Source of the DNA: an uncultured Pelagibacteraceae bacterium
GTDB lineage: Bacteria > Pseudomonadota > Alphaproteobacteria > Pelagibacterales > Pelagibacteraceae
DNA length: 34,712 bases
NCBI GenBank assembly: GCA_902610315.1
Contig: CACLVA010000010.1
Span: 1-34,712 of the forward strand
Direction of reading: 5' to 3'
Below the pieces are notes generated by a model. That model was not told where the DNA came from. It searched no databases and saw nothing but the letters and a program-made list of their open reading frames with translations. Below, piece after piece: positions 23,836-33,627 of the stretch (positions are counted from its first letter, which is position 1; each line of letters starts with the position of its first letter). Both the position numbers and the translations under genes were made by a program.

Positions 23836-25101
23836 ATGATAAAAAAGTTTTTAAAAATTTTTACTAAGAGTAATATTAATTCTCCAAATAGATTACAAAA
23901 TTTAAAAAACGATCCAAAGATAAAAAAAATTTTTAATTCAATTAACGAATACTCAGCAGAAAGTGAAATACTTTTTGTTGGAGGATGTGTTAGACAAAAT
24001 ATATTGGGTGAGAAGATAGAGGATATTGATCTAGCAACTAACCTTAATCCTGATGAGGTTGTAAGTTGTTTAAATAACAACAACATCAAATATATAGATG
24101 TTGGAAAAAAATACGGAACGATAACAGCAATTATAGAAAAGAAAAAATTCGAAATAACCTCCTTGAGAAAAGATGTGAAAACAGATGGAAGATTTGCCGA
24201 GGTTCAATATTGCAAGGATTGGAAAGAAGATGCAAAAAGAAGAGATTTCACATTTAACTCAATTTATTCAAATTTAAACGAAGAATTGTTTGATCCATTT
24301 AATGGAAAAAAAGATCTGTTAAATGGATGGGTTAAATTTATTGGAAATCCTGCAACCAGAATTAAAGAAGATTATTTGAGAATTTTAAGATATATTCGAT
24401 TTTTCTTAATCTATTCAAAAAATAATCATTCAGAGGAAATTAAAAAAATAATCAAACAAAATATTAGTGGTATAAATATAATATCAGGCGATAGGTTGCT
24501 TAGTGAGTTAAAAAAAATAATTCTATCTAAAGGTTTTTTTAAAATACCCAAAGATCAGTTTTCAAGAGAAATAATACAATTAATTTTTCCTCAAATTATC
24601 AATTTTAATATAATTAAAAATATTGAGAAAAAGAGCAATGAAAATCTCTTTAAAGAAAATGATTTTACCTTTTTAATAAGCCTTTTAATAATCGATGAAA
24701 CTGATAATGCGGATTATTTTGTACATAAATTTAATATATCTAAAGATGAAAAAGATAGAATATTATTTTTAAAAAATACTTATCAAGATTTTAATAAGAA
24801 TTTTTTTGAAAAGAAAAATTTAAAAATACTCCTTTATAAACATGGCAAAGATAAAGTAATTGACCTTATCAAATTTCATATTCTCAAATCTAAAAATATT
24901 CATAATACTAATGAGTTAATTACATTTTATCAAATGGAGAAAGCGCCAGTTTTTCCTTTTAACGCTAAATTTTTAAAGGAAAAATATAATTATAAAGATG
25001 GTAAGCTACTAGGTGATAAACTCAAACAATTAGAAACCGCATGGCTAAGTAATAATTTTAAATTAGCTGATGAAAAAGTCGATAGTATTTTAAGAAATTA
25101 A
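23836..25101 (+). CDS. cca: CCA-adding tRNA nucleotidyltransferase / poly(A) polymerase family
   Basis: The 421-residue product has the class II nucleotidyltransferase head: [12 protein letters not shown] (Gly49-Gly50), metal-binding IEDIDLATN (Asp63 and Asp65), [10 protein letters not shown] and [16 protein letters not shown] for nucleotide and RNA binding, then a helical C-terminal body. It repairs or adds the CCA end of tRNAs; a PcnB-type poly(A) polymerase is the alternative, though alphaproteobacteria commonly have this form as their CCA enzyme. The ATG lies four bases after the tRNA-Gln 3' end. The stop is shared within TTAA with the convergent greA stop. Confidence 0.92.
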   Translation: MIKKFLKIFTKSNINSPNRLQNLKNDPKIKKIFNSINEYSAESEILFVGGCVRQNILGEKIEDIDLATNLNPDEVVSCLNNNNIKYIDVGKKYGTITAIIEKKKFEITSLRKDVKTDGRFAEVQYCKDWKEDAKRRDFTFNSIYSNLNEELFDPFNGKKDLLNGWVKFIGNPATRIKEDYLRILRYIRFFLIYSKNNHSEEIKKIIKQNISGINIISGDRLLSELKKIILSKGFFKIPKDQFSREIIQLIFPQIINFNIIKNIEKKSNENLFKENDFTFLISLLIIDETDNADYFVHKFNISKDEKDRILFLKNTYQDFNKNFFEKKNLKILLYKHGKDKVIDLIKFHILKSKNIHNTNELITFYQMEKAPVFPFNAKFLKEKYNYKDGKLLGDKLKQLETAWLSNNFKLADEKVDSILRN

Positions 25102-25577
25102 ACGTAGTCTACCTTAATAATCTCAAAATTTTTTTTACCAGATGGAGTATTAATTTCAACGAAGTCACCATTATTTTTTCCAATCAGACCTTTGCCAATA
25201 GGAGACTGATAAAATATAAATTTTTTTTTAATATCTGCCTCATCTTTACCAACAAGTTTATATTTAATTTTTTCATTACTATCTAAATCTTGAAGAGAAA
25301 CAGTTGCACCAAAGATTACCTTACCATCATTTTCAAGTTTAGTTACATCTATCACATTTGCTCTTGCTATAGTATCTTCTACTTCTTGAATTCTTCCCTC
25401 ATTTAAAGATTGTTGTTCTTTTGCGGCATGGTACTCAGCGTTTTCTTTTAAATCTCCGTGTGACCTAGCTTCTGAAATAGCATTTACTATTTCAGGTCTT
25501 TTTTTTTCTTTTAAAAAGACAAGTTCCTCTGATAATTTTTTAAGTCCTTCTACCGTAATTGGTTCTTTGTTACTCAT
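25098..25577 (-). CDS. greA: Transcription elongation factor GreA
   Basis: The 159-residue product has the normal GreA length: an N-terminal coiled coil with the acidic tip [19 protein letters not shown] (about 38-56) that reaches into the RNA polymerase channel, and a C-terminal FKBP-like domain ending [22 protein letters not shown]. It triggers RNA cleavage in backtracked polymerase. It is three bases downstream of hemF in the trmL-hemF-greA run. Its stop overlaps the cca stop by four bases (TTAA read on both strands). Confidence 0.98.
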   Translation of the reverse strand: MSNKEPITVEGLKKLSEELVFLKEKKRPEIVNAISEARSHGDLKENAEYHAAKEQQSLNEGRIQEVEDTIARANVIDVTKLENDGKVIFGATVSLQDLDSNEKIKYKLVGKDEADIKKKFIFYQSPIGKGLIGKNNGDFVEINTPSGKKNFEIIKVDYV

Positions 25578-25580
25578 ATT

Positions 25581-26408
25581 TTATTTCCATTTTGCTAAAG
25601 GAGGTAGCGACATTAATATAGCCTCAACATTGCCACCAGTTTGTAAACCAAATTTTGTGCCTCTATCATATAATAAATTGAACTCGACATATCTACCTCT
25701 CTTTAAATATTGAATATTTTTTTGTTTCAAGTTCCATTTTTTATTTTTTCTAAGACTAATAATTTGATTAAAGATTTGAATAAAATTTATTCCTAAATCC
25801 CTTATAAATCCAAAATCTTTTTCCCAATCTTTTTTTTTATAATCAAAAAAAATTCCACCAATTCCCCTTGGTTCTTTTCGGTGTGATAAATAAAAATATT
25901 CATCACACCATTTTTTATATTTTTTAAAATATTTTTTATCATGCCTATCACACATTTTTTTTAATCTTTTAAATAATAGTTTTTTAATAGCTGAATCATT
26001 AAAGCATGGAGTAACATCCATACCTCCGCCAAACCAGCCATGATTTGTATAGATATATCTGGTATTAAAATGCATAGCTGGCACATGAGGATTTTTCATG
26101 TGCATTACCACAGATACGCCAGATGCCCAAAAATCTCTGTTATTTTTTGTACCAGGAATTTTCTTTTTAAATTCTTTAGTCAGTTTTCCATAAACTTCTG
26201 AAAAATTGACACCAACTTTGTCAAATACTTTGCCATTTTCAAGAATATAATAACAGCCACCTCCTTCATCCTTTTTTATACTTCTTTCCCAACTCTTCTT
26301 TAAAAATTTTATTTTTCCACCTTCAATTTGCTGTATCGTATTACAAATCATTTCTTGCAGGTTTATAAACCAATTCCTTGTTAATTTCTTTTTTATATCT
26401 TTATCCAT
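25581..26408 (-). CDS. hemF: Oxygen-dependent coproporphyrinogen III oxidase
   Basis: The 275-residue product has family stretches GGCYYILENGKVFDKVGVN, VVMHMKNPHVPAMHFNTRY, WFGGGMDVTPC, HRKEPRGIGGIFFDY and the C-terminal RYVEFNLLYDRGTKFGLQ. It oxidatively decarboxylates coproporphyrinogen III in haem synthesis and needs oxygen, in line with an aerobic life style. The haem supplies the bc1 complex and cytochrome oxidase encoded in the same window. It shares one base with trmL and lies three bases before greA. Confidence 0.98.
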   Translation of the reverse strand: MDKDIKKKLTRNWFINLQEMICNTIQQIEGGKIKFLKKSWERSIKKDEGGGCYYILENGKVFDKVGVNFSEVYGKLTKEFKKKIPGTKNNRDFWASGVSVVMHMKNPHVPAMHFNTRYIYTNHGWFGGGMDVTPCFNDSAIKKLLFKRLKKMCDRHDKKYFKKYKKWCDEYFYLSHRKEPRGIGGIFFDYKKKDWEKDFGFIRDLGINFIQIFNQIISLRKNKKWNLKQKNIQYLKRGRYVEFNLLYDRGTKFGLQTGGNVEAILMSLPPLAKWK

Positions 26409-26878
26409 TAAAAATTAGTTTGATTTAGAATTTTTGAAACCACAATTGATACTGATGATGACAAATTTAGTGATCTTTTTTTATTCATCATGGGAATAGT
26501 TAATCTATGACTTACTTTTTTGTGTACACTAGTTGGTACACCTGAGCTTTCTCTACCAAATAACACAGTATCATTTTTTTTAAACAGAAATTCTTTATAT
26601 GATTTTTTTGACTTAGTTGTCATTAAAATTATTCTTGTATTTCTTTTACTAATAAAAAAGTCCTCTGGACTTTTGTAAAATTGAATATTTTTAGCATCAT
26701 AATAATCCATCACAACTCTTTTGAACTTTCGATCATTAATGATAAACCCGCATGGCTCAATAATTTCAAGCATTATTCCTAAACAAGAGCAGGTCCTAAT
26801 AATTGATGCGGTATTTTGCGGTATATCTGGCTGATAAAGCGCAATTTTAGGTGCAAATTTTGGTTCTTTATGTGTCAT
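26408..26878 (-). CDS. trmL: tRNA (cytidine/uridine-34-2'-O)-methyltransferase, TrmL/YibK
   Basis: This 156-residue SPOUT methyltransferase has the N-terminal IALYQPDIPQNTASIIRTC and the SAM-binding knot motif VLFGRESSGVP with RLTIPMMNKKRSLNLSSSV at the C terminus, as in TrmL. It methylates the ribose of the wobble base in some leucine tRNAs. The length matches the family. It opens the trmL-hemF-greA run and faces petA across 68 bases that contain a 16-base palindrome. Confidence 0.95.
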   Translation of the reverse strand: MTHKEPKFAPKIALYQPDIPQNTASIIRTCSCLGIMLEIIEPCGFIINDRKFKRVVMDYYDAKNIQFYKSPEDFFISKRNTRIILMTTKSKKSYKEFLFKKNDTVLFGRESSGVPTSVHKKVSHRLTIPMMNKKRSLNLSSSVSIVVSKILNQTNF

Positions 26879-26908
26879 TCTTACTATGGATATATTTAGC
26901 TTTTATAT

Positions 26909-26924
26909 TATATGAATTCATATA
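26909..26924. promoter_or_regulatory. Perfect 16-base palindrome between trmL and petA
   Basis: TATATGAATTCATATA is a perfect inverted repeat in the middle of the 68-base gap between the divergent trmL and petA starts, the widest divergent gap in the window. Its size suits a dimeric regulator or an overlap with two promoters. Weak TATATT-like -10 hexamers surround it. In such AT-rich DNA, palindromes arise readily, so an operator role is only a possibility. Confidence 0.35.
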
Positions 26925-26946
26925 TTAGGTATATTTAATAATTAGA

Positions 26947-27459
26947 ATGTCAGATCAAAAAAAAGTTAATCGAAGAGACTTTATTTATACAGCCTCAACA
27001 GTAGTCGGTGTCGTTGGTGTCGGTGCGGCCGCTTGGCCTTTGATAGATCAAATGAATCCTGATGCCTCTGTTAAGGCATTAGCTACAACTGAAGTTGATG
27101 TAAGTTTGGTTAAACCTGGTCAATCAATAACTGTACTGTGGAGAGGTAAACCTGTATTTATTAAAAGAAGAACAGAGAACGAAATTACCGAGGCAAAAGC
27201 AGTGAGTTTAACTGAACTAAAACATCCTGAGAAAGATGAAGATAGAGCATCAAACCCGGAATGGCTTGTTATGCTTGGAGTATGTACTCATCTTGGATGT
27301 GTGCCTCTTGCAGATAAAGGAGATTATAATGGCTGGTTTTGTCCTTGCCATGGCTCCCACTACGATACTTCAGGTAGAATTAGAAAAGGTCCAGCTCCAA
27401 CTAATTTAGAGATACCTAAATACGAATTCGTTAACAGCAATACAATTAAAATTGGATAA
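26947..27459 (+). CDS. petA: Ubiquinol-cytochrome c reductase Rieske iron-sulfur subunit
   Basis: The 170-residue product starts with a twin-arginine signal-anchor (RRDFIYTAS, then a helix about 15-33 [12 protein letters not shown]). The Rieske cluster motifs are CTHLGC (113-118) and CPCHGSHYD (132-140): Cys113, His115, Cys132 and His135 bind the 2Fe-2S cluster, and Cys118-Cys134 form the stabilising disulfide. It takes electrons from ubiquinol at the Qo site and passes them to cytochrome c1. First gene of the petABC operon; petB follows after five bases. Confidence 0.98.
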   Translation: MSDQKKVNRRDFIYTASTVVGVVGVGAAAWPLIDQMNPDASVKALATTEVDVSLVKPGQSITVLWRGKPVFIKRRTENEITEAKAVSLTELKHPEKDEDRASNPEWLVMLGVCTHLGCVPLADKGDYNGWFCPCHGSHYDTSGRIRKGPAPTNLEIPKYEFVNSNTIKIG

Positions 27460-27464
27460 AAAAT

Positions 27465-28730
27465 ATGAGTGAACATAATTATCAACCTAAGTCAAAATTT
27501 GGAAAATGGTTTAATGATAGACTGCCTTTATTAACATTAGCAAACCATTTAACAGATTATCCGACTCCAAAAAATTTAAATTACTGGTGGACATTTGGTG
27601 GTATCTTAACTTTTTGCCTTATAACTCAAATTATTACAGGCTTAGTTTTAGCTATGCACTATATTGCTCATGCAGATTTAGCTTTTAGCAGTGTTGAACA
27701 CATAATGAGAGACGTTAATTATGGTTGGTTAATAAGATACATCCATGCAAATGGAGCATCAATGTTCTTTCTTGCAGTTTATATACACATATTCAGGTCT
27801 TTATTTTACGGGTCCTATAAATCACCAAGAGAAATTATTTGGATTTTAGGAATTATGATTTATTTACTAATGATGGCAGCTGCTTTCATGGGATATGTTT
27901 TACCATGGGGGCAAATGAGTTTTTGGGGAGCTACAGTTATAACTAATTTGTTCAGCGCAATTCCTTTAGTAGGTGAAAGTATTACTACATGGTTATGGGG
28001 CGGTTACTCTGTGGACAATCCAACTTTAACAAGATTTTTTACACTACATTATTTAATACCTTTTTTAATTTTAGGTTTAGTAGTTCTACATATATGGGCT
28101 TTACATGTTCCTGGAAATAACAATCCGATTGGAATTGATATAAAAAAACCATCTAAAGATACAGTTTCTTTTCATCCTTATATAGTTGTTAAGGATTTAT
28201 TTGCACTTTTATTGTTCTTAATACTATTTGCATTTTTTGTTTTTTACTCACCTAACGTGCTAGGTCATGCTGATAATTATATAGAGGCTAATCCGTTGGT
28301 AACACCAGCTCATATCGTTCCTGAATGGTACCTCTTACCTTTTTATGCAATTTTAAGATCAATTCCAGATAAACTTATGGGGGTCATAGCAATGTTGTCG
28401 GCTATTTTAATTCTCGCAGCATTACCTTGGTTGGATACTTCAAAAATTAGATCAGCAGTTTTTAGACCGCTTTACAAACAATTTTATTGGATATTAGTTT
28501 TAGATGTATTGATTTTAGGCTATGTTGGTGCAATGCCTGCTGAAGGTTTATACTTATTAATCGCGAGAATTGGAACTGCTTATTATTTCGCACACTTTTT
28601 AATAATTTTACCGATATTAGGTAAAGTTGAAAAAACTCTGCCGTTGCCGATGAGTATATCTGAACCTATTTTAGGTGGTTCACTAAATGCAGAACCAGCC
28701 AGAAGTAAAGAAAATTCTCAAAAACTATAA
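27465..28730 (+). CDS. petB: Cytochrome b of the bc1 complex
   Basis: The 421-residue membrane protein has about eight helices. The four haem-binding histidines are His94 and His108 on helix B and His195 and His209 on helix D. The Qo motif PEWY (286-289) follows the HIVP stretch, and [18 protein letters not shown] is the typical cd region. Full-length cytochrome b, not the split b6/subunit IV form. The stop and the petC start share one base (TAATG). Confidence 0.98.
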   Translation: MSEHNYQPKSKFGKWFNDRLPLLTLANHLTDYPTPKNLNYWWTFGGILTFCLITQIITGLVLAMHYIAHADLAFSSVEHIMRDVNYGWLIRYIHANGASMFFLAVYIHIFRSLFYGSYKSPREIIWILGIMIYLLMMAAAFMGYVLPWGQMSFWGATVITNLFSAIPLVGESITTWLWGGYSVDNPTLTRFFTLHYLIPFLILGLVVLHIWALHVPGNNNPIGIDIKKPSKDTVSFHPYIVVKDLFALLLFLILFAFFVFYSPNVLGHADNYIEANPLVTPAHIVPEWYLLPFYAILRSIPDKLMGVIAMLSAILILAALPWLDTSKIRSAVFRPLYKQFYWILVLDVLILGYVGAMPAEGLYLLIARIGTAYYFAHFLIILPILGKVEKTLPLPMSISEPILGGSLNAEPARSKENSQKL

Positions 28731-29509
28731 TGTTAAAATTTGTTAAGTATTTTTCTTTAATTTTTTTTTTAATTTCAGGTAACATAGTTAGTTCTGCGGA
28801 AAATGCTGAAAAACTATTGACAACCGATTGGACTTTTAAAGGACCATTTGGAAAGTTTGATAGGGCATCCTTGCAAAGAGGTTATCAGGTGTATCAAGAA
28901 GTATGTGCTTCATGTCACTCATTAAAATATATGTCTTACAGAAATCTTTCAGAGGAGGGTGGCCCAGAGTTTTCAGTGCAAGAAGCGAAAGCTATAGCTG
29001 CCAATTTTGAAATATTAGATGGACCAAATCCAGAGGGAGAAATGTTCACGAGACCTGCAAGATTATCTGATAAATTTGCAATGCCTTACGCAAATGATGA
29101 AGAAGCTAAATCAGCAAACGGTGGCGCTTATCCTCCAGACATGTCCGTATTAGTTAAAGCTAGAAAGGGCGGGGCTGATTATGTCTACTCAGTCTTGCTT
29201 GGATATGAAGACCCGCCAGTTGGAATGAAATTAGATGATGGAGTTCACTACAATAAATATATGTACGGAAACAAAATTAAAATGCCAGCACCTCTGTCTG
29301 AAGGTCTAGTTGAATATGCTGATGGCACTACTGCTACAGAACAACAAATGGCAAAAGATGTAGTGAGTTTTTTAATGTGGACAGCAGAACCTCATCTAGA
29401 ACAAAGACACAAAATAGGATTTAGAGCAATAGTCTACCTTATTATATTGAGCATACTAGTTTACTTTAGTATGAAAAAAATCTGGTCACGTATTGAAACG
29501 GAAGTTTAA
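28730..29509 (+). CDS. petC: Cytochrome c1 of the bc1 complex
   Basis: The 259-residue product has a signal peptide (about 1-23), the haem-binding CASCH (Cys59, Cys62, His63), family stretches FKGPFGKFDRASLQRGYQVY, GGAYPPDMSVLVKARKGG and YMYGNKIKMPAPLSEGLV (methionine ligand region), and a C-terminal membrane anchor (about 231-249). It carries electrons from the Rieske protein to soluble or membrane cytochrome c. It is last in petABC; its 3' end overlaps the convergent ychF gene by 24 bases. Confidence 0.98.
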   Translation: MLKFVKYFSLIFFLISGNIVSSAENAEKLLTTDWTFKGPFGKFDRASLQRGYQVYQEVCASCHSLKYMSYRNLSEEGGPEFSVQEAKAIAANFEILDGPNPEGEMFTRPARLSDKFAMPYANDEEAKSANGGAYPPDMSVLVKARKGGADYVYSVLLGYEDPPVGMKLDDGVHYNKYMYGNKIKMPAPLSEGLVEYADGTTATEQQMAKDVVSFLMWTAEPHLEQRHKIGFRAIVYLIILSILVYFSMKKIWSRIETEV

Positions 29510-30559
29510 AATATCTCCATCTTTAACTATATAATCTTTTCCCTCTAGTCTCATTTTTCCATTGTTTTTACAATTAAGCCAACCACTGTTCGTAACAAAA
29601 TCATTAAAAGAAATTGTCTCAGCTCTTATAAATCCTTTTTCAAAATCTGAGTGAATTTTTCCTGCAGCGACAGGAGCAGTGCTATCTTTTTTTACAGTCC
29701 ATGCTCTAGTTTCTTCAGGACCTGAGGTAAAAAATGTTTCAAGCTCAAGTAATTTATATCCTTTTTCAATCAAATAATTTAAACCAGTTTTTTCAATATT
29801 CATTAATTCCATAAAATTTTTCTTTTCATTATCTTCTAGTTGATTTATCTGATTTTCTATTTCAGCTGAGACTAAAATTGTATTATCAATTTTCTTATTT
29901 TTTTGAACTTCTTTCGAATATTTGTTTCCTGACAAAATACTTTTTTCATCAACATTGCACACATAAAGCTTTGGTTTTAAAGACAGTAAGCCTGATTTGT
30001 TTATTAAATCTAAATCAAATAAATTTCTGAGGTCATTTAAATCTTTATCGTTATTAATATAATCCTCAGTTGTTTTAAGTATGTTCAATTCATCATCTGT
30101 AATCTTTTTTAAATTTTTTTTATCTATTCTTTTTCCTATAGACTCTAAGTCTGCGAGCTTCATTTCTGTCTCAATAATGTCTAAGTCTCTTATAGGATTT
30201 ACATCCTTATTTACATTTTGGATATCATCAGAATCAAAACATCTTAATAAATGAACAATTGCATCAACTTCTCTAATATGTGATAAAAATTTGTTACCTA
30301 ATCCTTCTCCCTTCGAAGCACCTTTCACTAAACCCGCAATATCAAGAAAAGTTATTGTTGTATAAATTTTTTTTTTTGATTTAGAAATTTCAAACAATTT
30401 GTCTAATCTTTTATCTAAAACAGGAACAACACCAACGTTAGGTTCTATTGTGCAAAATGGAAAGTTACCCGCCTGTGCTTTTGATGAATTAGTTAAAGCG
30501 TTAAATAAAGTTGATTTACCCACATTTGGTAATCCAACGATACCACACTTGAATCCCAT
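29486..30559 (-). CDS. ychF: Redox-regulated ATPase YchF (Obg family)
   Basis: The 357-residue product has the P-loop GLPNVGKSTLFNALT (about 9-23), switch region NFPFCTIEPNVGVVPV, FLDIAGLVKGASKGEGLGNKFL (G3) and the C-terminal TGS domain ending LEGKDYIVKDGDILNFRF. YchF binds ATP rather than GTP and interacts with ribosomes. It overlaps pth by one base; pth-ychF is a widespread pair. The last 24 bases are antisense to the end of petC. Confidence 0.98.
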   Translation of the reverse strand: MGFKCGIVGLPNVGKSTLFNALTNSSKAQAGNFPFCTIEPNVGVVPVLDKRLDKLFEISKSKKKIYTTITFLDIAGLVKGASKGEGLGNKFLSHIREVDAIVHLLRCFDSDDIQNVNKDVNPIRDLDIIETEMKLADLESIGKRIDKKNLKKITDDELNILKTTEDYINNDKDLNDLRNLFDLDLINKSGLLSLKPKLYVCNVDEKSILSGNKYSKEVQKNKKIDNTILVSAEIENQINQLEDNEKKNFMELMNIEKTGLNYLIEKGYKLLELETFFTSGPEETRAWTVKKDSTAPVAAGKIHSDFEKGFIRAETISFNDFVTNSGWLNCKNNGKMRLEGKDYIVKDGDILNFRFNT

Positions 30560-31119
30560 TATTTATTATTAACTGTGCTTGAGAAAAGGTCTAGTTTTTT
30601 ATCAATTAAAATAGCTAAATTTTCAGTGATATTATTTTTTAAAGTTTCTAGTTGCTGTTTTTCATCGTCGTCAAAATCCTTTAAAACATAATCTGAAACT
30701 GCAATTTTGTCGTTTGGTTTACCAATTCCTATTCTTACTCTTGAGTAATCTTTGCCTATAAATTTATCTATAGACTCTATCCCGTTGTGACCCGCACTAG
30801 AACCTCCAAACTTTGTTTTGATCTTACCAAAGTCAATATCTAAATCGTCATGAAAGACTATTATATTTTCAGCTTCAATTTTAAAATACTCTATAAGTTC
30901 TCTTATGCAGATCCCAGAGTTATTCATAAATGTTAATGGCTTTATCGCATAAACTTTTTTTTCGTTGATATTTCCAGTTGTTAAAAGACCTTTAAATTTA
31001 GGTTTTTGTTTTGATAACTTAAATTTTGAGTTTATTGCATCAATTATTTTAAAACCAATATTATGTCTATTGTTCTCTGAATTTGGCGTGGGATTACCTA
31101 GTCCAACAAATAAAAACAT
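30559..31119 (-). CDS. pth: Peptidyl-tRNA hydrolase
   Basis: The 186-residue product shows the Pth motifs FVGLGNPTPNSENNRHNIGF with catalytic His19, LTFMNNSG, VFHDDLDIDFGKIKTKFGGSSAGHNGI (catalytic Asp region) and DYSRVRIGIGKP. It frees tRNAs from stalled peptides. Its neighbours are rplY upstream (19-base gap) and ychF downstream, the standard rplY-pth-ychF translation cluster. Confidence 0.98.
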   Translation of the reverse strand: MFLFVGLGNPTPNSENNRHNIGFKIIDAINSKFKLSKQKPKFKGLLTTGNINEKKVYAIKPLTFMNNSGICIRELIEYFKIEAENIIVFHDDLDIDFGKIKTKFGGSSAGHNGIESIDKFIGKDYSRVRIGIGKPNDKIAVSDYVLKDFDDDEKQQLETLKNNITENLAILIDKKLDLFSSTVNNK

Positions 31120-31138
31120 GTAAATTAAATTTTATCAA

Positions 31139-31879
31139 TTATTTTTTTTCTGATTGAGGTTTCTTACCTTCATCTTTTTTACCAGCATCTTTTTTTTCTG
31201 CCTCAGCTCCGCCTTTTTCATCTGCTCCATCTTTAGGCGCCGCTGCCTCTTGAGCATCTGTAGAACCCTCTGCTCCTTCTTCACCTTCTGCGGCCTCAGC
31301 TGGTTTTTCTGGTTCCTTAATTACTGTTGGTGCTGCTACGGTAGCAATTACAAAATCTCTTCCTGTAATAGTTGGAATAACATTTTCGGATAATTTTATC
31401 GATGATATCTTAAAACTATGTCCTATATCCACCCCGTCTAAATCAACAATTAGTTCGCTTGGTATATTTTCAGATGGACATTTTAATTCTACTTTCCTTC
31501 TAACAATATTAAGTACACCTCCTCTTTTTAACCCTGGAGATTTTTCATTATTGATAAATTTAACTGGTATTTCAATTATAACGCTTGAACCTTTTACAAC
31601 TCTTAAGAAATCTATGTGTATTGGCTCATCTGTGATCACATCAAAAGATATATCTTTAGGTAATACACTTTCTTCTTTTCCGTTGACCTTAAGTTTTATA
31701 ATTTTCGAAAGAAAGTTTTCTTGTTCCATTAAACTTTTTAGTACTTTTATAGATACAGATACATTTTGGTTTTTTTCTGACCCGCCATAGACAATACCTG
31801 GAATATTTCCTTGTTGTCTTATTATTTTTAGTTCACCGGATGTTTTGTTATTTCTAATATTTGCTTCTAAAGTACTCAT
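31139..31879 (-). CDS. rplY: Ribosomal protein L25/Ctc with long low-complexity tail
   Basis: Residues 1-90 form the 5S rRNA-binding L25 domain (LKIIRQQGNIPGIVYGG, then the region ending HIDFLRV), and residues 95-180 the TL5/CTC C-terminal beta domain (IPVKFINNEKSPGLKRGGVLN, ELIVDLDGVDIGHSFKISS). Residues 189-246 are an Ala/Glu/Gly/Lys-rich tail (for example EKPAEAAEGEEGAEG and EKKDAGKKDEGKKPQSEKK) with GC-rich codons unlike the rest of the window. Such tails are known in other L25/Ctc proteins. Nine T precede the ATG. It heads the rplY-pth-ychF run after a 45-base gap from prs. Confidence 0.96.
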   Translation of the reverse strand: MSTLEANIRNNKTSGELKIIRQQGNIPGIVYGGSEKNQNVSVSIKVLKSLMEQENFLSKIIKLKVNGKEESVLPKDISFDVITDEPIHIDFLRVVKGSSVIIEIPVKFINNEKSPGLKRGGVLNIVRRKVELKCPSENIPSELIVDLDGVDIGHSFKISSIKLSENVIPTITGRDFVIATVAAPTVIKEPEKPAEAAEGEEGAEGSTDAQEAAAPKDGADEKGGAEAEKKDAGKKDEGKKPQSEKK

Positions 31880-31924
31880 AAAAAAAAAGTTTTTTAACTC
31901 ATGTTGACTAATAAAACAAGAAAA

Positions 31925-32857
31925 TTATTTGAACAGAAAAGATACAGATGTTGAGTTAGAAATACGTCTTATTGCTTCACCCATTAAATTTGATACAGAC
32001 AAAATTTCGATATTTTTAGCGTTTTTTATTTTGTTATAGTTGTCTATTGTGTCTGTAATAACTAAATTTTTAATAGTTGATTTTCTAATTTTATTAACTG
32101 CATCACCACTTAATACCCCATGTGTTATGTAAACGTGTATCTCTCTTGCACCTTTTTCTTTTAGAACTTTAGCAGCGTTTACAATTGTACCTCCTGAGTC
32201 AATAATATCATCAACCATAATACAACACTTATCTTTAACATTTCCTATAACATTCATTACTTCAGATTTTCCTGGAGAAGGTCTTCTTTTATCTATAATC
32301 GCTAAACCCGAATTAAGAAACTTGCTTAATCCTCTTGTTCTAGCTACACCACCAACGTCTGGTGACACGCAAATTATATTTTTTGACTTAATTCTTTTTT
32401 TTATGTGTCTTGCAAATATTGGAGTAGCAAATAAATTATCTACTGGTATATCAAAAAAACCCTGAATTTGTCCTGCATGTAAATCGATTGTTACAACTCT
32501 ATCAGCACCAGCTTTAGTAATTAAATTAGAAACTAATTTTGCTGATATAGATGTTCTCGGCACAACTTTTCTATCTTGCCTTGCATATCCAAAATAAGGA
32601 ATTACAGCAGTGATATTTTTCGCAGACGATCTTTTTAAAGCATCGATACATAATAACATCTCCATCAGATTATCATTAGCTGGAGATGAGATTGATTGAA
32701 TGATAAAAATATTATTACCTCTAATATTTTCATTAATCTCTATATATATTTCCCCATCTTTAAATTTTCTAATACTTGAATTGACTAGCTTTTCTTTTAA
32801 ATATTTAGCAATTTTTTCACTTAATTTTTTATTACTATTTCCTGTTAGAAGTTTCAT
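31925..32857 (-). CDS. prs: Ribose-phosphate pyrophosphokinase
   Basis: The 310-residue product has [21 protein letters not shown], the flexible loop [39 protein letters not shown] (metal-binding His/Asp) and the PRPP-binding [18 protein letters not shown]. It makes PRPP for nucleotide, histidine and tryptophan synthesis. The length is standard. It follows pgeF by 14 bases; placement close to rplY-pth-ychF is common in proteobacteria. Confidence 0.98.
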   Translation of the reverse strand: MKLLTGNSNKKLSEKIAKYLKEKLVNSSIRKFKDGEIYIEINENIRGNNIFIIQSISSPANDNLMEMLLCIDALKRSSAKNITAVIPYFGYARQDRKVVPRTSISAKLVSNLITKAGADRVVTIDLHAGQIQGFFDIPVDNLFATPIFARHIKKRIKSKNIICVSPDVGGVARTRGLSKFLNSGLAIIDKRRPSPGKSEVMNVIGNVKDKCCIMVDDIIDSGGTIVNAAKVLKEKGAREIHVYITHGVLSGDAVNKIRKSTIKNLVITDTIDNYNKIKNAKNIEILSVSNLMGEAIRRISNSTSVSFLFK

Positions 32858-32871
32858 TATTTTGAAAAAGG

Positions 32872-33627
32872 TTATTTAATCATAATTAATGATATATTTC
32901 TACCATAATCATTTTGATTGTTATGTATAGCTCTTCTTGCACTAAAAAAATTATTTTTTGGATTATATGTATCCTTATCAATTAAATCGATTTTTTTTAA
33001 ACCAAGACTTTTCAATTGATAATAAACATATTTATTTAGGCTAAAATATGTTTTTTTTTTTATTTTTTTGAAAAAAGTTCTATTCGCAGTATTTTGTTTT
33101 AAAAATTTAAGCTTAAAATCAGATTTAATCTCATAATTCTTTTGAGCTATACAAGGGCCAATAGCAGCAACCAAATCTTTGGTATCACTTCCTGATTTAA
33201 TAAAAGAATTAACAACTTTTTTTATGATTTCTTTGTATGCACCTTTCCACCCAGCATGTATTGCTGAAATTATTTTGAGTTTTGGATCATAAATAATTAT
33301 AGGTGCGCAGTCAGCAGTCAGAATACCTAATACAGTATTTTTTTTATTTGTTATTAAAGCGTCTCCAACTAGCTTTGTTTTATATTTTCTACTATTTACA
33401 TAGAAAAACTTATTACTATGGACTTGATGTAACAATATTAATTTTTTATGAGTTGAACCAATTTTTCGACAAGCTATTTTAAGGTTTTTTGTTACGTTTA
33501 CTTTTGCATCAGATGAACCTCTTCCACAGTTTAAGCTTTTATATATTCCTTTAGATTTCCCGCCTTCCATGCCTAGGAAGCAGTGTCTAATACTTTTATA
33601 CTTTGATAATTTTTTTGATAAAATCAT
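32872..33627 (-). CDS. pgeF: Multicopper polyphenol oxidase-fold protein PgeF/YfiH
   Basis: The 251-residue product belongs to the YfiH/DUF152 family. Visible metal-site motifs are [24 protein letters not shown] and [13 protein letters not shown], followed by [13 protein letters not shown] and a C-terminal [22 protein letters not shown]. Family members were first called laccases; later work points to a purine nucleoside or peptidoglycan-editing role (PgeF). The true substrate cannot be read here. It overlaps midA by four bases (ATGA) and lies just before prs. Confidence 0.92.
   Translation of the reverse strand: MILSKKLSKYKSIRHCFLGMEGGKSKGIYKSLNCGRGSSDAKVNVTKNLKIACRKIGSTHKKLILLHQVHSNKFFYVNSRKYKTKLVGDALITNKKNTVLGILTADCAPIIIYDPKLKIISAIHAGWKGAYKEIIKKVVNSFIKSGSDTKDLVAAIGPCIAQKNYEIKSDFKLKFLKQNTANRTFFKKIKKKTYFSLNKYVYYQLKSLGLKKIDLIDKDTYNPKNNFFSARRAIHNNQNDYGRNISLIMIK

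Noticed and set aside
31880..31924. Small AGTT/AACT hairpin followed by nine T upstream of rplY, resembling a terminator or attenuator
   Set aside because: The stem is only four weak base pairs and the T run abuts the ATG; in this base composition it is probably chance.
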